64,000 nucleotides of DNA from Medicago truncatula (GCF_003473485.1 NC_053046.1:38587832-38651831), one strand, 5' to 3'; shown: positions 32,201 through 45,459, numbered from the stretch's first letter. Notes: generated from the sequence alone by a model not told the origin. Numbers and translations are program-made.

Positions 32201-34487
32201 TCCTCAAGTCCATTATTGAAATGTAATGTTATCTTCCTTTTGCCTTTTATTACATTTTTCTCTTTATTGGTTGACATAGTATACAAAATGTGTTGAAAAG
32301 TATGTGTTCAAGTTATGAGTTTTAGATAAAAAAAATAGAGAAATAATAATAGCTTGAATAACCCATCTGGGTTGGTCTGGTGGTGTTGACTCGGGACCTT
32401 AGAGTTTGCTCCTCTCACGGTCTCAGATTCGATTCTCCCTGGTGCTAATTTTGGTGGGCTAGTTTAGTTTATTCAAAAAATAATAATAATGGCTTGAATA
32501 CTATTTATAATAGCTTATAGTAACTTGATACAAAATGCTAAGTACTAATCCCTATGTGTAGGACTACATTGACTCAAACCTAAATAAATAGAAAATTCAG
32601 GAAACAAATCATATTATAATAGCTAATAATAAGTAGTCCTAAAGAGATAATGTAAGATTATAAACTGATCTTAGAATATAAGCTAAGAATCTCTAATATA
32701 ATATGATATTGTATGGAACATTTTGCTATTTTTATGATTAAAAGAATGCTATCTAGTCTGATTACATCACGGAATATGCTGGAAGTTTATGTCTTGGCAA
32801 CTTTGATGTAAAAATAAAATATTGCAGATAACTCTTGTGACTCTTTGATAACTGTCTATCCATGGTAGATGTTAATGTTATGCATTATTTTTATTGCAGC
32901 GACGTCATCAAGTCTTTTATACAAGGTTTCCTTCCTGGGATTGCTTTGAAGTTATTCCTCATTTTTTTGCCAACAATATTGATGATTATGTCCAAGTTCG
33001 AAGGGTTTATAAGCCAGTCTTCTCTGGAAAGAAGATGCGCCTCAAGATATTACATCTTCCAGTTCATTAATGTGTTTCTGGGGAGCATAATTACCGGGAC
33101 TGCATTCCAACAACTAGATAAATTCATTCATCAGTCTGCAAATGAGTAAGTGTTCCTCCTATGCATATATATATATATATATATTTGTGTGTGTGTGTGT
33201 TTGTGTGCGCGCACATGTGTGTGTGAGTGTGTTTGATTTACCTGTACATGATTTGTTCATAATGCAAAACATTTGTATGTATGCAGAATTCCAAAGACAA
33301 TTGGTGTTTCGATTCCAATGAAAGCAACTTTCTTCATAACATACATAATGGTTGATGGATGGGCAGGATGTGCTGGTGAGATTTTAAGGTTGAAGCCTTT
33401 GATATTTTATCACTTAAAGAATTTCTTGTTGGTGAAGACTGAAAAAGACCGTGAAGAAGCAATGGATCCAGGGACTATTGGTTTCAATACAGGAGAACCT
33501 CAAATACAACTTTATTTCTTGCTTGGCCTTGTGTATTCTGTAGTCACACCATTTCTACTTCCATACATCATTGTCTTTTTTGGTTTGGCATATCTTGTCT
33601 ACCGTCATCAGGTAAACATTAGCTCGTAGAACCTTCACTGTTTTGATGCTTTTCATTACTGATTTTTGTATTTTACATATTTACCATGAAAATGAGTGCT
33701 ATGTTATTTGTGTACAACTTTGGTTATTCAAACATGATTTTAGTCCATGAGCATATATTAAAACAACATCCTAAGTATTTTAGTGAATGTATTGTATAAT
33801 ACTAATGTCTGAAACTGAATGGCAGATTATAAATGTGTACAACCAAGAATATGAGAGTGCTGGAGCATTCTGGCCTGATGTCCATGGACGTATTGTATTT
33901 GCATTAGTTGTCTCACAACTTCTGTTAATGGGATTATTGAGTACAAAAGAAGCTGCTAACTCGACTCCATTACTCATCGCACTCCCAGTTTTGACAATAT
34001 GGTTTCATCGGTTTTGCAAGGGAAGCTACGAACCTGCTTTTACTACTCATCCATTACAGGTATATTTTTTTTCTGATGTTGAAATTAGTAATATTTGTGT
34101 CTTCTTTTTTTTTTAACTGCTTTGAGCAATCAAGTAAACAAAAAGCAATATTTTAGGGACACCCTATGTTTTGAACATGCTTCTTATAAAGCTTGAGTTA
34201 ATTTTCTTTTTTTTGTGGTGCGTGAACTTCAGGAAGCAATGGTCAAAGACACATTGGAGCGTACTAAAGAGCCAAACTTCAATTTGAAAGATTTCCTCCA
34301 TGATGCATATATCCATCCCGTTTTCAATGATGACGGAGACACAGACAGTGATGTGATGAGTCAAGAATGGAAGGAAGAGCCAGTAATTGTCCAAACAAAA
34401 CGCCAGTCGCGGAAGAACACACCTGCGCCTAGCAAACATAGTGGTGGCTCATTACAAACCTCTATGCATGGTACTACTGATGTCTGA
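29268..34487 (+). CDS. OSCA1/CSC1-like hyperosmolality-gated calcium-permeable channel
   Basis: A plasma-membrane mechanosensitive cation channel of the OSCA/TMEM63 family (DUF221), involved in osmotic calcium signalling by family knowledge. I read eleven coding exons with GT-AG junctions and consistent phase: 29268-29581, 29810-29956, 30285-30420, 30569-30670, 31215-31334, 31476-31556, 31882-32222, 32900-33145, 33287-33611, 33826-34059 and 34233-34487. They total 2301 bp, or 766 aa, the usual OSCA1 length. The start MASLGDIGLAAAINIL is the OSCA1-type first helix. The cytosolic domain shows VLVRNVPPDADESVSELVEH and WLTEWAPEPRDIYWDN. The pore region shows GFLPGIALKLFLIFLP and MVDGWAGCAGEIL, and the C terminus has the family motif TKRQSRKNTPAPS. 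No break is seen. Introns hold a tandem duplication, a SINE and a microsatellite. The nearest Arabidopsis relatives are probably OSCA1.2-type proteins. Confidence 0.95.
30851..31133. repeat. 141-bp tandem duplication in an OSCA intron
   Basis: 'ttcttctctagcataagaag' starts both copies (30851 and 30992). The second copy has one extra T. It lies between coding exons 4 and 5 and leaves the splice sites untouched. Confidence 0.92.
32361..32491 (+). mobile_element. SINE in OSCA intron 7
   Basis: A-box-like GGTTGGTCTGGTGGTG and B-box-like 'agattcgattctccc', ending in (AAT)n. A 9-bp duplication GCTTGAATA lies at 32352-32360 and 32492-32500. Same family as 8785-8926, in sense orientation to the host gene. 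Confidence 0.85.
33164..33230. repeat. Compound (AT)n(GT)n microsatellite
   Basis: An (AT) run is followed by GT/GC dinucleotides in the intron between coding exons 8 and 9 of the OSCA gene, 18 bases past the donor site. Confidence 0.9.
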
Positions 34488-34792
34488 TGATGAGCATTAA
34501 CAGCCTTAGATTTGAGTTGAAGTCAAAGACTAAGTTAGTGTTGGAGCTTAATTGGTTCAGCATAAATCTATAGACAGATTGAAGGTCCTACAAGAAGCAT
34601 AGAGATGGTTTGGTTCACAAGTTACTCTTGTAAACATTGCACAGTGATTTCCAGATTTTCTTTTGTATATAGATATGCAAAGCAAGAATTTTGGGATGAG
34701 ACAGATAAGAGCAATATTCAGGTCAAATTGTAACGAGTTTTTGCTCTATGGATCTTCTGTATCAAATATACTAGTGTCTTGTTTTATTTTTA

Positions 34793-35060
34793 AAAATTGA
34801 CGGTGAAATCACTCGTAGCGGAGACCACAAGCAGAGGGAGGATAGTCGATGTTATGGAGACCAAAATCTTGAGAATGAGCAGATTGAAAATAAAACAAGA
34901 TAACACTTTAATCTCTTAAACAATCTCTTCCATCTCCTTGACGCAATTATTGAAAACCCTGTTGTTCATAACTTTCCAAATCACCCAAAGAGAAGCATAT
35001 CACACTAATCCATATTCTTTACAAAGTTTCTTATTCCCAATCTCCCCACTCCAATAAACG
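34793..35060 (-). pseudogene. LINE C-terminal fragment
   Basis: The minus strand reads ASLWVIWKVMNNRVFNNCVK, then EMEEIV, a stop and EIKVLSC. This matches the zinc-finger/C-terminal tail of plant LINE reverse-transcriptase proteins (pattern W.IW..RN..IF). It sits about 300 bp after the OSCA stop, just beyond the likely 3' UTR. No RT domain remains. Confidence 0.6.
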
Positions 35061-35336
35061 AAGTGGGAGTTTTAATGATACTCTCTATCTCTCTAATTAT
35101 AAACTTTCATCTTATATTTCGCATATATTAAAAAAAGTTGATAGTTTAATCAATATAAACGGTTTAAATATAATTATTACTAAATTGTCTTTTATATATA
35201 AAATATTCAATATTTACTTGGCACATTTCAATAGTAATTATGGTTATGCTTGAAAATAAAATAGATCTAGTAATTTGAAATAAAGCTTATACTCATAGAT
35301 AAATGAAAAATTCAATCGGTTATATAATATATTTTT

Positions 35337-35790
35337 GGCTTAATTATCTTTTTGATCCTCTAACTATTTATTTGGTATCAGATTGGTCCTCTAACTAAAA
35401 ATTGATTTATTTCGGTCTTCTAAGTTTCTCACTGTTACTACATTTAGTCCTTTCTGTTAGTTTTATTCAAATAAACGTTAGAGTTTGTGTTATTTGGGTA
35501 CCTGACCTCCTGTTTCACAGATACATATGAACCATAACAGTTACCAATAATATCAGTCACTATTTAATCATAATATCTTAACAAAAAATAGGACCAAAAT
35601 GATATTAATAAATAAAGTTAGAGGAGGACCCACATAACACAAACTCTAACGTTTATTTGAATAAAACTAACAGAAAGGACTAAATGTAGTAACGGTGAGA
35701 AACTTAGAGGACCAAAATAAATCAATTTTTAGTTAGAGGACTAATCCAATACAATTAAATAGTTAGAGGACCAAAAAGGTAATTTAGCTT
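35337..35790. mobile_element. Long-TIR (about 165 bp) MITE
   Basis: The arms 35337-35500 and 35640-35790 are near-perfect inverted complements, sharing 'tcctttctgttagttttatt' and 'aaataaacgttagagtttgt'. Flanks on both sides read 'atattttt', compatible with an 8-9 bp target duplication. No coding content. Mutator-type is most likely. Confidence 0.8.
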
Positions 35791-36177
35791 ATATTTTTTT
35801 AGGAGAATCAAGTTTTATAATATGTAATTATATTTGTACAATCATTTCATGATAACTACAATATTTATTTTGTCTCTTATTAGTAAAAAATAATAGAGGG
35901 AAAAAAATGGTAAGAAATATGAGTGTGAGAGTTGAGAGATGTTCAAAAGTTGCATAAAATGACATTTATATGCATCAATTGACTTTCTCATCAATTGACT
36001 TTCTCTTCTATCAGCCGTCACCAAAACCCTAGTTTTCTTTTCCTTCATCCACCAAAGAGGGGTGATTTATGGTCAATTTCTGACCCAAAATCACGCCTCT
36101 AACTCGTTTTATATATATTTCCCTTTTATTGAAATAAGTGATTTTCACATCTATGTTGTTTTTTCTTTCGTGATTTT

Positions 36178-36258
36178 GTCGTCTTTGTGCGACGTTGTTT
36201 TGTTTGTCGTCTTTGTGCGACGTTGTTTTGTTTGTCGTCTTTGTGCGACGTTGTTTGT
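36178..36258 (+). repeat. 28-bp minisatellite, about three copies
   Basis: A unit starting 'gtcgtctttgtgcgacgttg' begins at 36178, 36206 and 36234; the last copy is shorter. The short frame through it (VVLFVVFVRRCF…) is repetitive and not convincing as a gene. Confidence 0.9.
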
Positions 36259-36379
36259 CATTCTTGTTTCGTACAGGTATTTGTTCAGTTTAGATTGTCA
36301 GCTTTGATCCAGTGTAGATCAAATCAATGACTTTGGAGTCCTCAACGTTGCAGATTCGGATGCATGGTTATTCCGGAGA

Positions 36380-36589
36380 CTTAAATATAGTCATGTGTAG
36401 GTTTTAGTGATTTATCATTTTATACTATTAACATAGATGTTGTGAGTTTGATCACATATTCATCATTTTTGTTTTTATCGAATTCTTAAATATAGTCATG
36501 TGTAGGCTTTAGTGCTTTATCATTTTATGCTATTAACATAGATGTTGTGAGTTTGTTCACATATTCATCATTTTTGTTTTTATCGAATT
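36380..36589 (+). repeat. 105-bp tandem duplication
   Basis: 'cttaaatatagtcatgtgta' starts both copies (36380 and 36485), with a handful of substitutions between them. Non-coding. Confidence 0.9.
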
Positions 36590-36599
36590 CTTATTGTAT

Positions 36600-37485
36600 C
36601 GATCTACTCTATCAATTTGAATTAATGAATATCATTTATTTTTATAAAAAAAAATAAAAAATTGCACAAAATAGATGTACAAATTATATCATTTCTTCCA
36701 AAAAAAAATTATGATCTATGATATATGAACAACCGTTGGTGACAACTTCCAAGACAACTTCAATTTTCTCTATTTCTATTGGTCAAAAATAATAAAGAGA
36801 GAAAAAAGAAGAGAGAGAATAAAAATATAATATGAGTATGAAAAAGAAAATTGTCAAAAAATTATTGCAAAAAAAATTATTGCAAAATAGATTTACAAAT
36901 ATCATTTCACAAAAATAATACCATTTCGCTTTTATAATTGAAGACATAATATATGATTCATGATTACCAAATGTACCCTCTACAGTTTTAGACGTAGTCT
37001 TTAATACACACGGACCCACCTGAAATAACGGTATGATTCAGAAACAAATGAGTGTAACGACAAATCAAGCATAACTGTAGACTGTAGAGCATGAAAAGGA
37101 TCGGACCCCAGGACCCATGTAATAAGGTGTGTGGGCCATGTCCCACATTTAGTTTTGGAAAAAATAATAAATTATTCAATGACTTTGTTTTAAATAAATT
37201 TTTTTTATAATAATAAACTGGTGTGCTCATTTCGATCATATTAATAAGCAAAAACAATTTTATATGTACATTGAATAATTAATATATCTGATCTATAATT
37301 ATGATCAGATACATTAATTTTTTTATTAACCTAAAAATTTATTTTTTGCTTATAAATATGATCGAATGGATGTAGTATGTAATGCAAATTGCACAACAGA
37401 GAATATAAAATAAAATTTGACTTTAGCCTACAATATAAAACAATGCTTAATACATATATTTATTATTGCATCAGATAAAATATGC
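36600..37485. other. AT-rich spacer, no gene seen
   Basis: Low-complexity A/T tracts; no recognisable ORF or terminal repeats apart from short local palindromes near 37285-37310. Confidence 0.4.
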
Positions 37486-37489
37486 AAAA

Positions 37490-37840
37490 TATGCTATAGT
37501 TTTTGCCTCATAAGTATTAGAAAGTTGCGACTTTGACCTCTTAACAAAATAAAATACAATTCAGCTCCTTAAGTACCGTACATTTTGCAGTTTTGGCCCC
37601 AGGTCAATGCTGACGTGGACGCCATGTGTGTAATTTTTTTATTTTTTAATTAAAAAATAAAATTTAAAAATAAATAAATAAATTACACACATGGCGTCCA
37701 CGTCAGCATTGACTTTGTCAAAATTGGTATGGGGCCAAAACTGCAAAAGGGGTAGTACTTAGGAATCAGATTGTATTTTATTTTGTTAGGGGCTAAAATT
37801 GCAACTTTCTGATACTTAGGGGGCCAAAACTGCTATTAAG
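37490..37840. mobile_element. Foldback-type MITE
   Basis: The two arms are inverted complements nearly to the centre, sharing 'acacacatggcgtccacgtc' with its complement and 'ggccaaaactgc' with 'gcagttttggcc'. The arms meet in an AT-rich loop near 37640-37680. No coding capacity. Confidence 0.8.
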
Positions 37841-38735
37841 AAAAAAAATACATATATTTATTTCTACAAATGTGTAACCGATGTAAAACCGCGTCGTTTC
37901 AAAGCAAATTATATATTTTTAAAGCGTTTAAATGTGTAATTGGTCTAAAAAGTATATTTGAGAACGGTTTATAACTACCGTTTGTCGCCAAACAATTTAT
38001 AACTCCTAATGAAAATATTTTTGAAAGTTTGAAGTGCTTGTGAGTAATTGTTAGGTAAGGAGGAACTTACAAAATTCACCATTTCCTCAAATTGATCTAG
38101 ACCTAAAGAAGCTCAAATAAAATAAGGTTCATAAGGTTACAATAATCCACACACCTAATAAATTCGTTATTGTAGAATCATTAACACATGTTCTTAGGGC
38201 AAGGTAACATGTTGTCAAGATCCTTAAGATAATTGTTGTCACTATATAACCTCTTTTTTGAAATTTTAGTTGCATTAATTATTTTATTACCAATATACCT
38301 CTGATTATTGTACCTTTTTCTCAATCAGCAAAAATATTGTATTGATTGCATTAAAAATAGATAATGTGTTGAAAACATAAACATATTATCTCTGTTGAAG
38401 GACAACTTGTAAAAATAATATCAATTATTGATAGATTTAATATAACTACCATCTTTCTTAATTTTCATCATTTAGTTAAGAGTCCTAATTTAGAGACAAG
38501 GATAATACATATCACTGTTCTAAGTTAATCATGGTACCAAGTTTGATTCATACTTATAAACAAGTACCGACGTCTAATGCGAGAACGATAATCCCAGCAA
38601 CACAAAGTAGTAACACCAAAACAATTAATCCAACTATGAGAATAACCATTTCAAGAAACCACACAAACTCAATAAAATAAAATAAAATAAAATAAAAAAC
38701 GATATAAGACTGCATTACTCAAACAGAGAAATTCA
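37841..38735. other. AT-rich spacer, no gene seen
   Basis: Contains a pentanucleotide (AATAA)n run near 38670-38695. Its right edge is the 3' flank of the minus-strand RLP copy 4. Confidence 0.4.
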
Positions 38736-38739
38736 AATT

Positions 38740-41542
38740 ACCAACCGTATATATCTTCATATTTGAAAAGACCCTCATCATTCTTCTAGGATTTGCACGG
38801 GCTCTAGTGTTTGTTCTTTTCAATCTTATGTTAAATGTTTGCTCAAAAAGTCTAACAAACCATTATGGTTTCCCAATGAAGAGTACAATATATCCCAAGA
38901 TCATCCCAAATATTGTCCCACATGCATATCTTATTACTACCGCTTTCCAGCCAAATCCTGATTCCTCTTCTTCTTCAGATGTTGAATGTGGTGGTTGATC
39001 TTCATCATTTTTGCATGATTTAGACAATATGAATCCACATAACATTGTATTCCCTTCATAGGAATCATTTCCAAATGTATCAAACTGTTGGCCGGTAGGT
39101 ATGATTCCCTCAAGGTGGTTTTGTGAGAGATTCAAGAATGATAGGAAATTCAAATTTTCCAAAGCGGTGGGAATCTCACCTGTCAAATTAAATGGTTCCT
39201 TGAGAGGTCCAACCACTCCAAGTTTCTCAGATTACTCAAAGATTGTGGAATGCTACCTGTGATTCCATTGTTTGAAATAAGACCTTTGAGAGAATTCAAT
39301 TCTCCAACGACTTGAGGAATTTCTCCTTCAAACATGTTATTTGACAAATCAATAGTTGTGAAAGTTGTCAATATCCTTGTTAGCTCCATAGAAAAACCTT
39401 TCACTATGACCACCACAGAATCATTATAGTAATTGGCCTTACCCATGTACTGCAAACCAATTTGGCTATCATTCACATTCATCATTCCTTGAAAATTCCT
39501 GATGCATGTTGTCGGCAAGGGACCACTAAAAATTTTATTATAGATGTCGAAAATTCTCAACTTGGGAATGGATGTTTGGTCATAGAACAAGTGATTGTAC
39601 CATGCAGTTTATTTGATCTTAAAATGAGAACCTGTAAAAAGTATTTGATGCATGAAGTTGTTGTTAGAGAGTAAAAAGTATTCAATGCCATAAGGTGGAA
39701 TTGGAAGATCTCCTTGCAACTTGTTGAAACTGAGATCAACGTGCCAAATATACTTCCATGAGTTTAAGAGCATTTTATGAAACCATATGGAAATTTTTCC
39801 CATGAATGTTGTTTTTGGAGAGATCTAATTCTTGCAGACTTGGTATTCGAGCTAAGAATTTTGGAAAACTATTAATATTTGTAGAAGATAAATATAATGC
39901 ATTAAGGCTAGGTGAGATGGAGTCAATATTACTGTCAAAGTTGATAGAAAGAAAGCTATTGTGCGAAAGATCGAGGAAAGTAAGTAATTTAAACTTAGAA
40001 AAATTGTAAAAGTCTACTACACCTCTCAAGTTGGTTGATGACAAAGCTAAGTAAGTAAGATTTTGGATTTCAAATATTGAATTTGGAAAAGGACCATGTA
40101 ACTTGTTATTCGAGAGGAATAGATAATTCAATGAACTAGTAGAGAACTCACCAATTGACCCTGTGAGTTGGTTATCATTGAGATACAACCATGACAACGA
40201 AGGCAAGGAATAACACCAGTGTGGAATTGTTCCGTTTAAGTTGTTAGATTGTAAAAGAACAAAATTTAACTTGGAAAATTTGGTGATTTGAATCGGAATT
40301 GGGCCATCTAATTTATTAAACGATAAATCTAACATAGAAAGCTGAGTTAGATGAAACAATGATGATGGAACTTGGCCTGTTAGGTTATTTATTAAAGGAA
40401 AATACTAAAATTTCTAATTCGGTAAGCTTGTGGAACACATCCGAGATCATACCGTTGAAGTTATTATTTCCAAGACCAAAGGTAGTGAGGTGTGTGAGGT
40501 TTGAAAATAATATAATGGTGGAATCTCACCACTAAAGTTGTTAGTAGAGAGGTCTAACTTTGTTAGTTGAGTGAGGTTCCACAAAGATAGAGGAAGAACA
40601 GCATAGAAATTACAGTTTGAAAGGCCTAAATGTGTAAGATACTTCAAATTGCCTATGGAATAGGGAATTTCATCCGAGAAGGCGGTGTATGAGAGGTCCA
40701 AGTACCTTAGGGGAGTGCTCCAGTTGGACAGTGGAAGTTTCCCACTAAGGTCCTCATTAAAAGACAAATCTAGTTCTTGAAGATTTGGTAAAGAGAGGAT
40801 GTCACTAGCTTGGAAAATTTTCTTGCAAGCCAGTGATTGATAGATCAAGAGCGACCAAAGAGGACGATAAATTCCTTAGCAGCGACAAAGATCTCTCTCT
40901 GATTAAAGATATATCCACAGTATTCAAATGAAGCTCCCTTAAATTAGTAGCATTAAGAATGAGTTTCTTCCATGTGAGTGGACCAAGTTCGAGTTTCTGT
41001 TCCATGTTCCAGTAACTATAACTGCTAAGATCAAGTGATACTAATTTTGACAAATGAGAGATTGTGGAGGAAATATTACCACTAATGCCGGTGTTTGATA
41101 GATTTAGATGTGTGAGCTTCACTAGATCACCAATACCAGCATGCACCGAAGACCCGAAAAAATCATTAAAAGCCAAGTTGAGTTGTTGAAGGTGTTTAAG
41201 TTGAAAGATGGTGCTATTGGCCGCTAATTCACCGTTCAGATTGTTGCAACTAAGGTCCAGACCAATCACATAATCGTACATGATGTCGCACGTGACACCA
41301 TCCCACTCGCAGCAATCTGTGCCGGTTTTCCAAGATTCTGTCTTGAAAGAAAAAGAGGAACAGTGAGACCAAAAACCAGGTTGAGATGAAGTGTTGATAA
41401 AAAATGAATTCTTGAATTGTAACAAGGCAGAACTGTCATGATGCTTGCACATTGAAAATGTATAGGAAGTAAAAAGAGTTAGCAGCATCAACAAGAACAA
41501 GTGAAAGGCAAGATAAGGAAATAGAAAACAAAAGGACCCCAT
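38740..41542 (-). pseudogene. RLP copy 4, decayed
   Basis: Begins at 41542 with MGSFCFLFPYLAF, a signal peptide and a CCEWDGVTC cap. It then runs as LRRs in several frames to the ESGFGWKAV spacer, an altered membrane segment (GTIFGMILGYIVLF) and a basic tail near 38770. The frame changes near 40820, 40480, 40380 and 39800. About 300 bp are deleted near 39610-39640, where the ISSTFC to LETLQELQVL segment of the intact copies is missing. Further breaks fall near 39280 and 39190. The usual stop after RRRMN is not preserved. It is a clear pseudogene of the same subfamily as copies 2 and 5. Confidence 0.9.
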
Positions 41543-43440
41543 TTAGAGGAAACTATACTCTCTTCTTGAGGATTTTTTATTTGATTATTTTAGCCTCTAT
41601 CTATAGATGTTATGAAGAGGTTTGAAAGATGCAGAAGCATGACCTACTAAGCATTGATTGCAACCATATAGTAGTTGATAAGCAGAATGAATCAGGGAAA
41701 AGAATATTGCATATATGTCTTATTCTCTTTGTATTTGAAATTGTGGTAGTCTTGTCTTGTGCATTGGACTATTAGTGTTTTCCTGTCCTGGTTTGACAAA
41801 TCTTTTCTGGTGTTCTGGTTTGACAAATCTTAATGCTTTACCTATACAGTGTTTAATTCGTTAATAGAATAATTCCTATGATCACAATTTCCAAATTAAT
41901 CTTGTTTCGTGTATAAATTAAGACATTTACATTCACATTCCATATTTGTTACTGATAAATTTATGCTGCATGCTAAATTTTAGAAGTATTTAATTTGAAT
42001 AAGCATATGCAAATAGTACTTTGTAAATTATAAACCAAATGAAATAATTAGTCATTCAGTTTCATTGTTACTAATATCACAATATACTGTAAAGTTAATC
42101 TTGTTCGAGACATTATTAGACAATCAAATATGAATACTTCTCAAGTTGGTATTCCAATTATTTATCACGTTGCGAGAGACTGGTCCTTCCACTGGACCCA
42201 ACTATGTTTACCATATTTTTTGGTGTATGACTATTGACAACAGCATCAATTCCTTAGCATCCACATAAAAGTTTGGTGTATATTTAAGATGTGCAGAAGA
42301 AAATGAAAATATGCATTAAATAGCGCTCAAGTTGGAATGCTTTTAGTTACAAGGTTTTTTTTTTTTTTACTCAAAAAAGTACTCTTTTTAACTGAAAGAT
42401 GGAAAGAAAAAAACTCTAATTATTGGGAACTTCCGCTGTACACCCGCAAATTAAGGTGTCGTAATACTTCAATTTCTAAAAAATTTAAATTAACTATTAT
42501 TTTTATGAAATAAAGAGCTATTTGTTGATATTTATATTTTAGAAAATGTCATTTCATAAGAAAAATCATCATTTTTTTGTTTATAAAAATCATACTAATT
42601 TTTTTATATTTAATTGTAAACAATAATCAAAATTCTCTATTATGAGTCATAAAAATTCAGAAAAATTAAATTTGATTTCGTCGACGTTTTTGGTAAATAA
42701 GATTTAATTATTATAATCATAGGTGAAAGAAAACAATTTTTTCTCTTCAAAAAATAACACATTTAACTATTAATTTATAATTGATTTGGTGTACCAATAC
42801 ACTCAAATCTTTGAGTGTACTGTAGAAAATATTAGCTCACTTTTAATTTTGAATGAGTCTTGTCATTAAAAAAGTGTTAGCTCACTTATAATGTAGGACA
42901 AATCGAGTATTATATGAAAAATGTGAGTGAGTCTTGTCATTAAAAAAGGAATAGAGGTAGCTGAATTCATAAGTTTGATATGAGAAGACAACAAATATTC
43001 ATTTACTAGAAACCACAGTGTCTCATTTGACCAAAAATTTACACATCAATGAATAACAACATTAATCGTATTAAAAAATAGAGACTTGGACTTTCCTATT
43101 GTACAGAGTGGTCAAGTTGAATTAAGATCATTTAATAGAAACCACAGTGTCTTATTTTATTGAGGAGATGTTACGCAAAGGTGAAAATTAAAATTTGTTT
43201 ATTTTAGAGGTGTAAAGATATTCAATCTTTTAATAAACTACATGATTTTGGAGCGACCAATTCTATGAATAGACTATATAACTTGAAAGATTTTTTTTTT
43301 CCGGTCATTTGATAGGAATATTGAACGATATGCGAAAGAATCGGGTTTCGAACCTTAATCAACTCACTTACGCACTTTAAGAGATAGATTTTTAACCACT
43401 AAATTACTTTACCAAAAAATATTTGAAATTGAATTTCCTT
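41543..43440 (-). other. Upstream region of RLP copy 4 with diverged family flank
   Basis: 42170-42350 ('tattgacaacagcatcaatt', 'agcatccacataaaagtttg') and 42990-43160 ('aaccacagtgtct') match distal upstream pieces of the other minus-strand copies (48690-48990, 52930-53420). A degraded SINE-like patch with 'gggtttcgaacctt' lies at 43300-43420. The proximal promoter block is largely lost. Confidence 0.5.
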
Positions 43441-44029
43441 AAAAGATTACTAACTCCGGTCAACAACCATGTCCTGGTATTTGAACCATAAGTCCAAACA
43501 ACTGGTGCAAGAAAATAAACACTTAATATACCCGCTTTTATAATTTCAGGAAAATGTTAACATGTCCAAATATATAAAAATTGTGTATTGAAAATTACAT
43601 TAATTTATTTTTTAACAGTTTAATAATTATTTTTTCTCAACAAAAAAATTACAATTTATAATAATCAATATGTGCTCTTGTTGCACATCTTAGCATGACC
43701 CATAATTTAAAATCATGTGAGACTTGGATATTAATAAACTCTGGTGAAGACCTTCCTTAAATCAAAACTTTAATGAAGACTTGGACTTCTTCAATGGCAC
43801 GCGTAACACTCAAATTAAAGTTGAAATTGAAACCTCATTAATGATGAAAAAAGACTAAGTATTAATATATAAATTAATTGTTTCTAATAATTTATAAAAG
43901 TTAAAAAAATGTTATCAAATACGTTAACGGTTCATTTGATGATCTAAATCTATTTTTAATTATATCCTATTCATTCTTTGTAAATTTTATCCGTAGTTTT
44001 TAGTGGGTTAGCAACATGATAGCACAGAG

Positions 44030-44770
44030 CTATCACAAGCGCCTTCTTCTGTTACTCAAAAAAACCTTCTTCGACTTCCACCCTCTCCAAGAATTCAATT
44101 CCAAAATTCTGTTTCGGTTCTTACTTGCTCCTAATTTTTGCTTGCCTATTCCCTTTCGTTAGGTTTTTTCCTTTTTAATTTCTTTTTTCCGATTCTCTCC
44201 GATTGATTTCAGTTCCAACCGTGTTTCTTGTTTCATTTTTTTTCTTTCTATTCAATCCAATTGATTTTCAATTCTTCAGGCTTCTTTTTTGTTTGTGCTC
44301 CGTCTTTCAATTTTGTTTCTATTCCAATCGAATTTTTATTTTGTGCTTCTTAATCTGCTATGTTCACAACTTATATAAATTAAATCATGGTTATTCTATT
44401 ATATATAATTTTATATAAGTTTCATGGTTGATTTGATTTTGGAATGGGGAAAGTTGAAGAATTAAGTGCTAAGATTACCCTGAAAACCACCGTGCACAAG
44501 GAAAGAGATGAAGTGCAGAATACCTTGTCGGTGGTAAAGAAAAAATGGGTTGAATCTTTCTTTTTTTTAATAATTATTTTAACCCTAATTTCTCAATGTT
44601 AGATTTGGTTACAGAAGGAGGAGCTGTAGAAGAGGATCCACATCCTATATTATCATATCATGTGTGCACCAAACACATAATAGAGATGGAGAAAAAAGGT
44701 GTTGAATGGTTGTTAGAAAATTTAGGTTTCCAAATTATATCATTGTTTTTCTTGAGCTTATATTGAAATA
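44030..44770 (+). other. Unidentified gene-like region
   Basis: A CT-rich leader (44040-44440) is followed by ATG at 44443 reading MGKVEELSAKITLKTTVHKE and on to VVKKKWVES. A second open patch near 44604-44760 includes EDPHPILSYHVCTKHIIEME. The two could be exons of a small gene or a relic. I do not recognise the family. Confidence 0.3.
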
Positions 44771-45229
44771 GAAGGCATCACTGTCCAAAGGTAAAAAAAA
44801 AACAAGCATTGAGTCTTTGGCATTTGTACACTTTGCTCGCTATCTATCTCTACAAATCACAATAGTCCTGGTTACGCACTTCAATATGGGATCTTTGGCA
44901 TTTGAAACTTAAATACTATGTTTTGGTAGTTAATTTTCTTTCACATGTGCTTAGATAGTATGATAAAGTATTTGAGACAAGATTTTTAACATGTAGTTGG
45001 TTGGTAGAGCTGATGCTTCTTAATGTGAATTAGAGCATCCTTAATTAAATCTCACTTCAAATAGACCTAGGTTTTGGCACATTTTAATACAAGCATTTAG
45101 GAACAAAACTACGTTTTCATTCAGCTTGCATAGAGACCAAGCGCAACATATGCTAGTCATTATCCATTTGAAGTACCAACGCCTATCGAATGAATCCATA
45201 AAAACTAGTAGACAATTGGATAAAAATGT

Positions 45230-45459
45230 TCAAAAACGAAACAATAAAGTCTTGAGCACATTTTAGAAAGTATATGTGAGTCTTTTATGAAAATAACATG
45301 AAAGCAATTTGATCACTAATTTTCTTATTTGTATAACAACTATTTTTTTGACAAACTATTTGTATAACAACCTTAAATAGGCGACATAATAATTTGAGAA
45401 GATATAATACTACATTACTCAAACAGATAGGCACAAATTACAAACAACCTGAAATAGAC
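45230..45459 (-). other. 3' flank of RLP copy 5
   Basis: Collinear with the sequence either side of the LTR at 49799-50585 ('caataaagtcttgagca', then 'gaaaataacatgaaagcaat'). It therefore preserves the insertion-free version of that site near 45280. Confidence 0.7.

Noticed and set aside
36178-36258. CRISPR-like spaced repeats
   Set aside because: The 28-bp units are contiguous without spacers, in a plant nuclear context; a minisatellite.
36062-36307. 81-codon ORF with repeated VVFVRR-like residues
   Set aside because: Produced by the 28-bp minisatellite at 36178-36258; no start context or homology.
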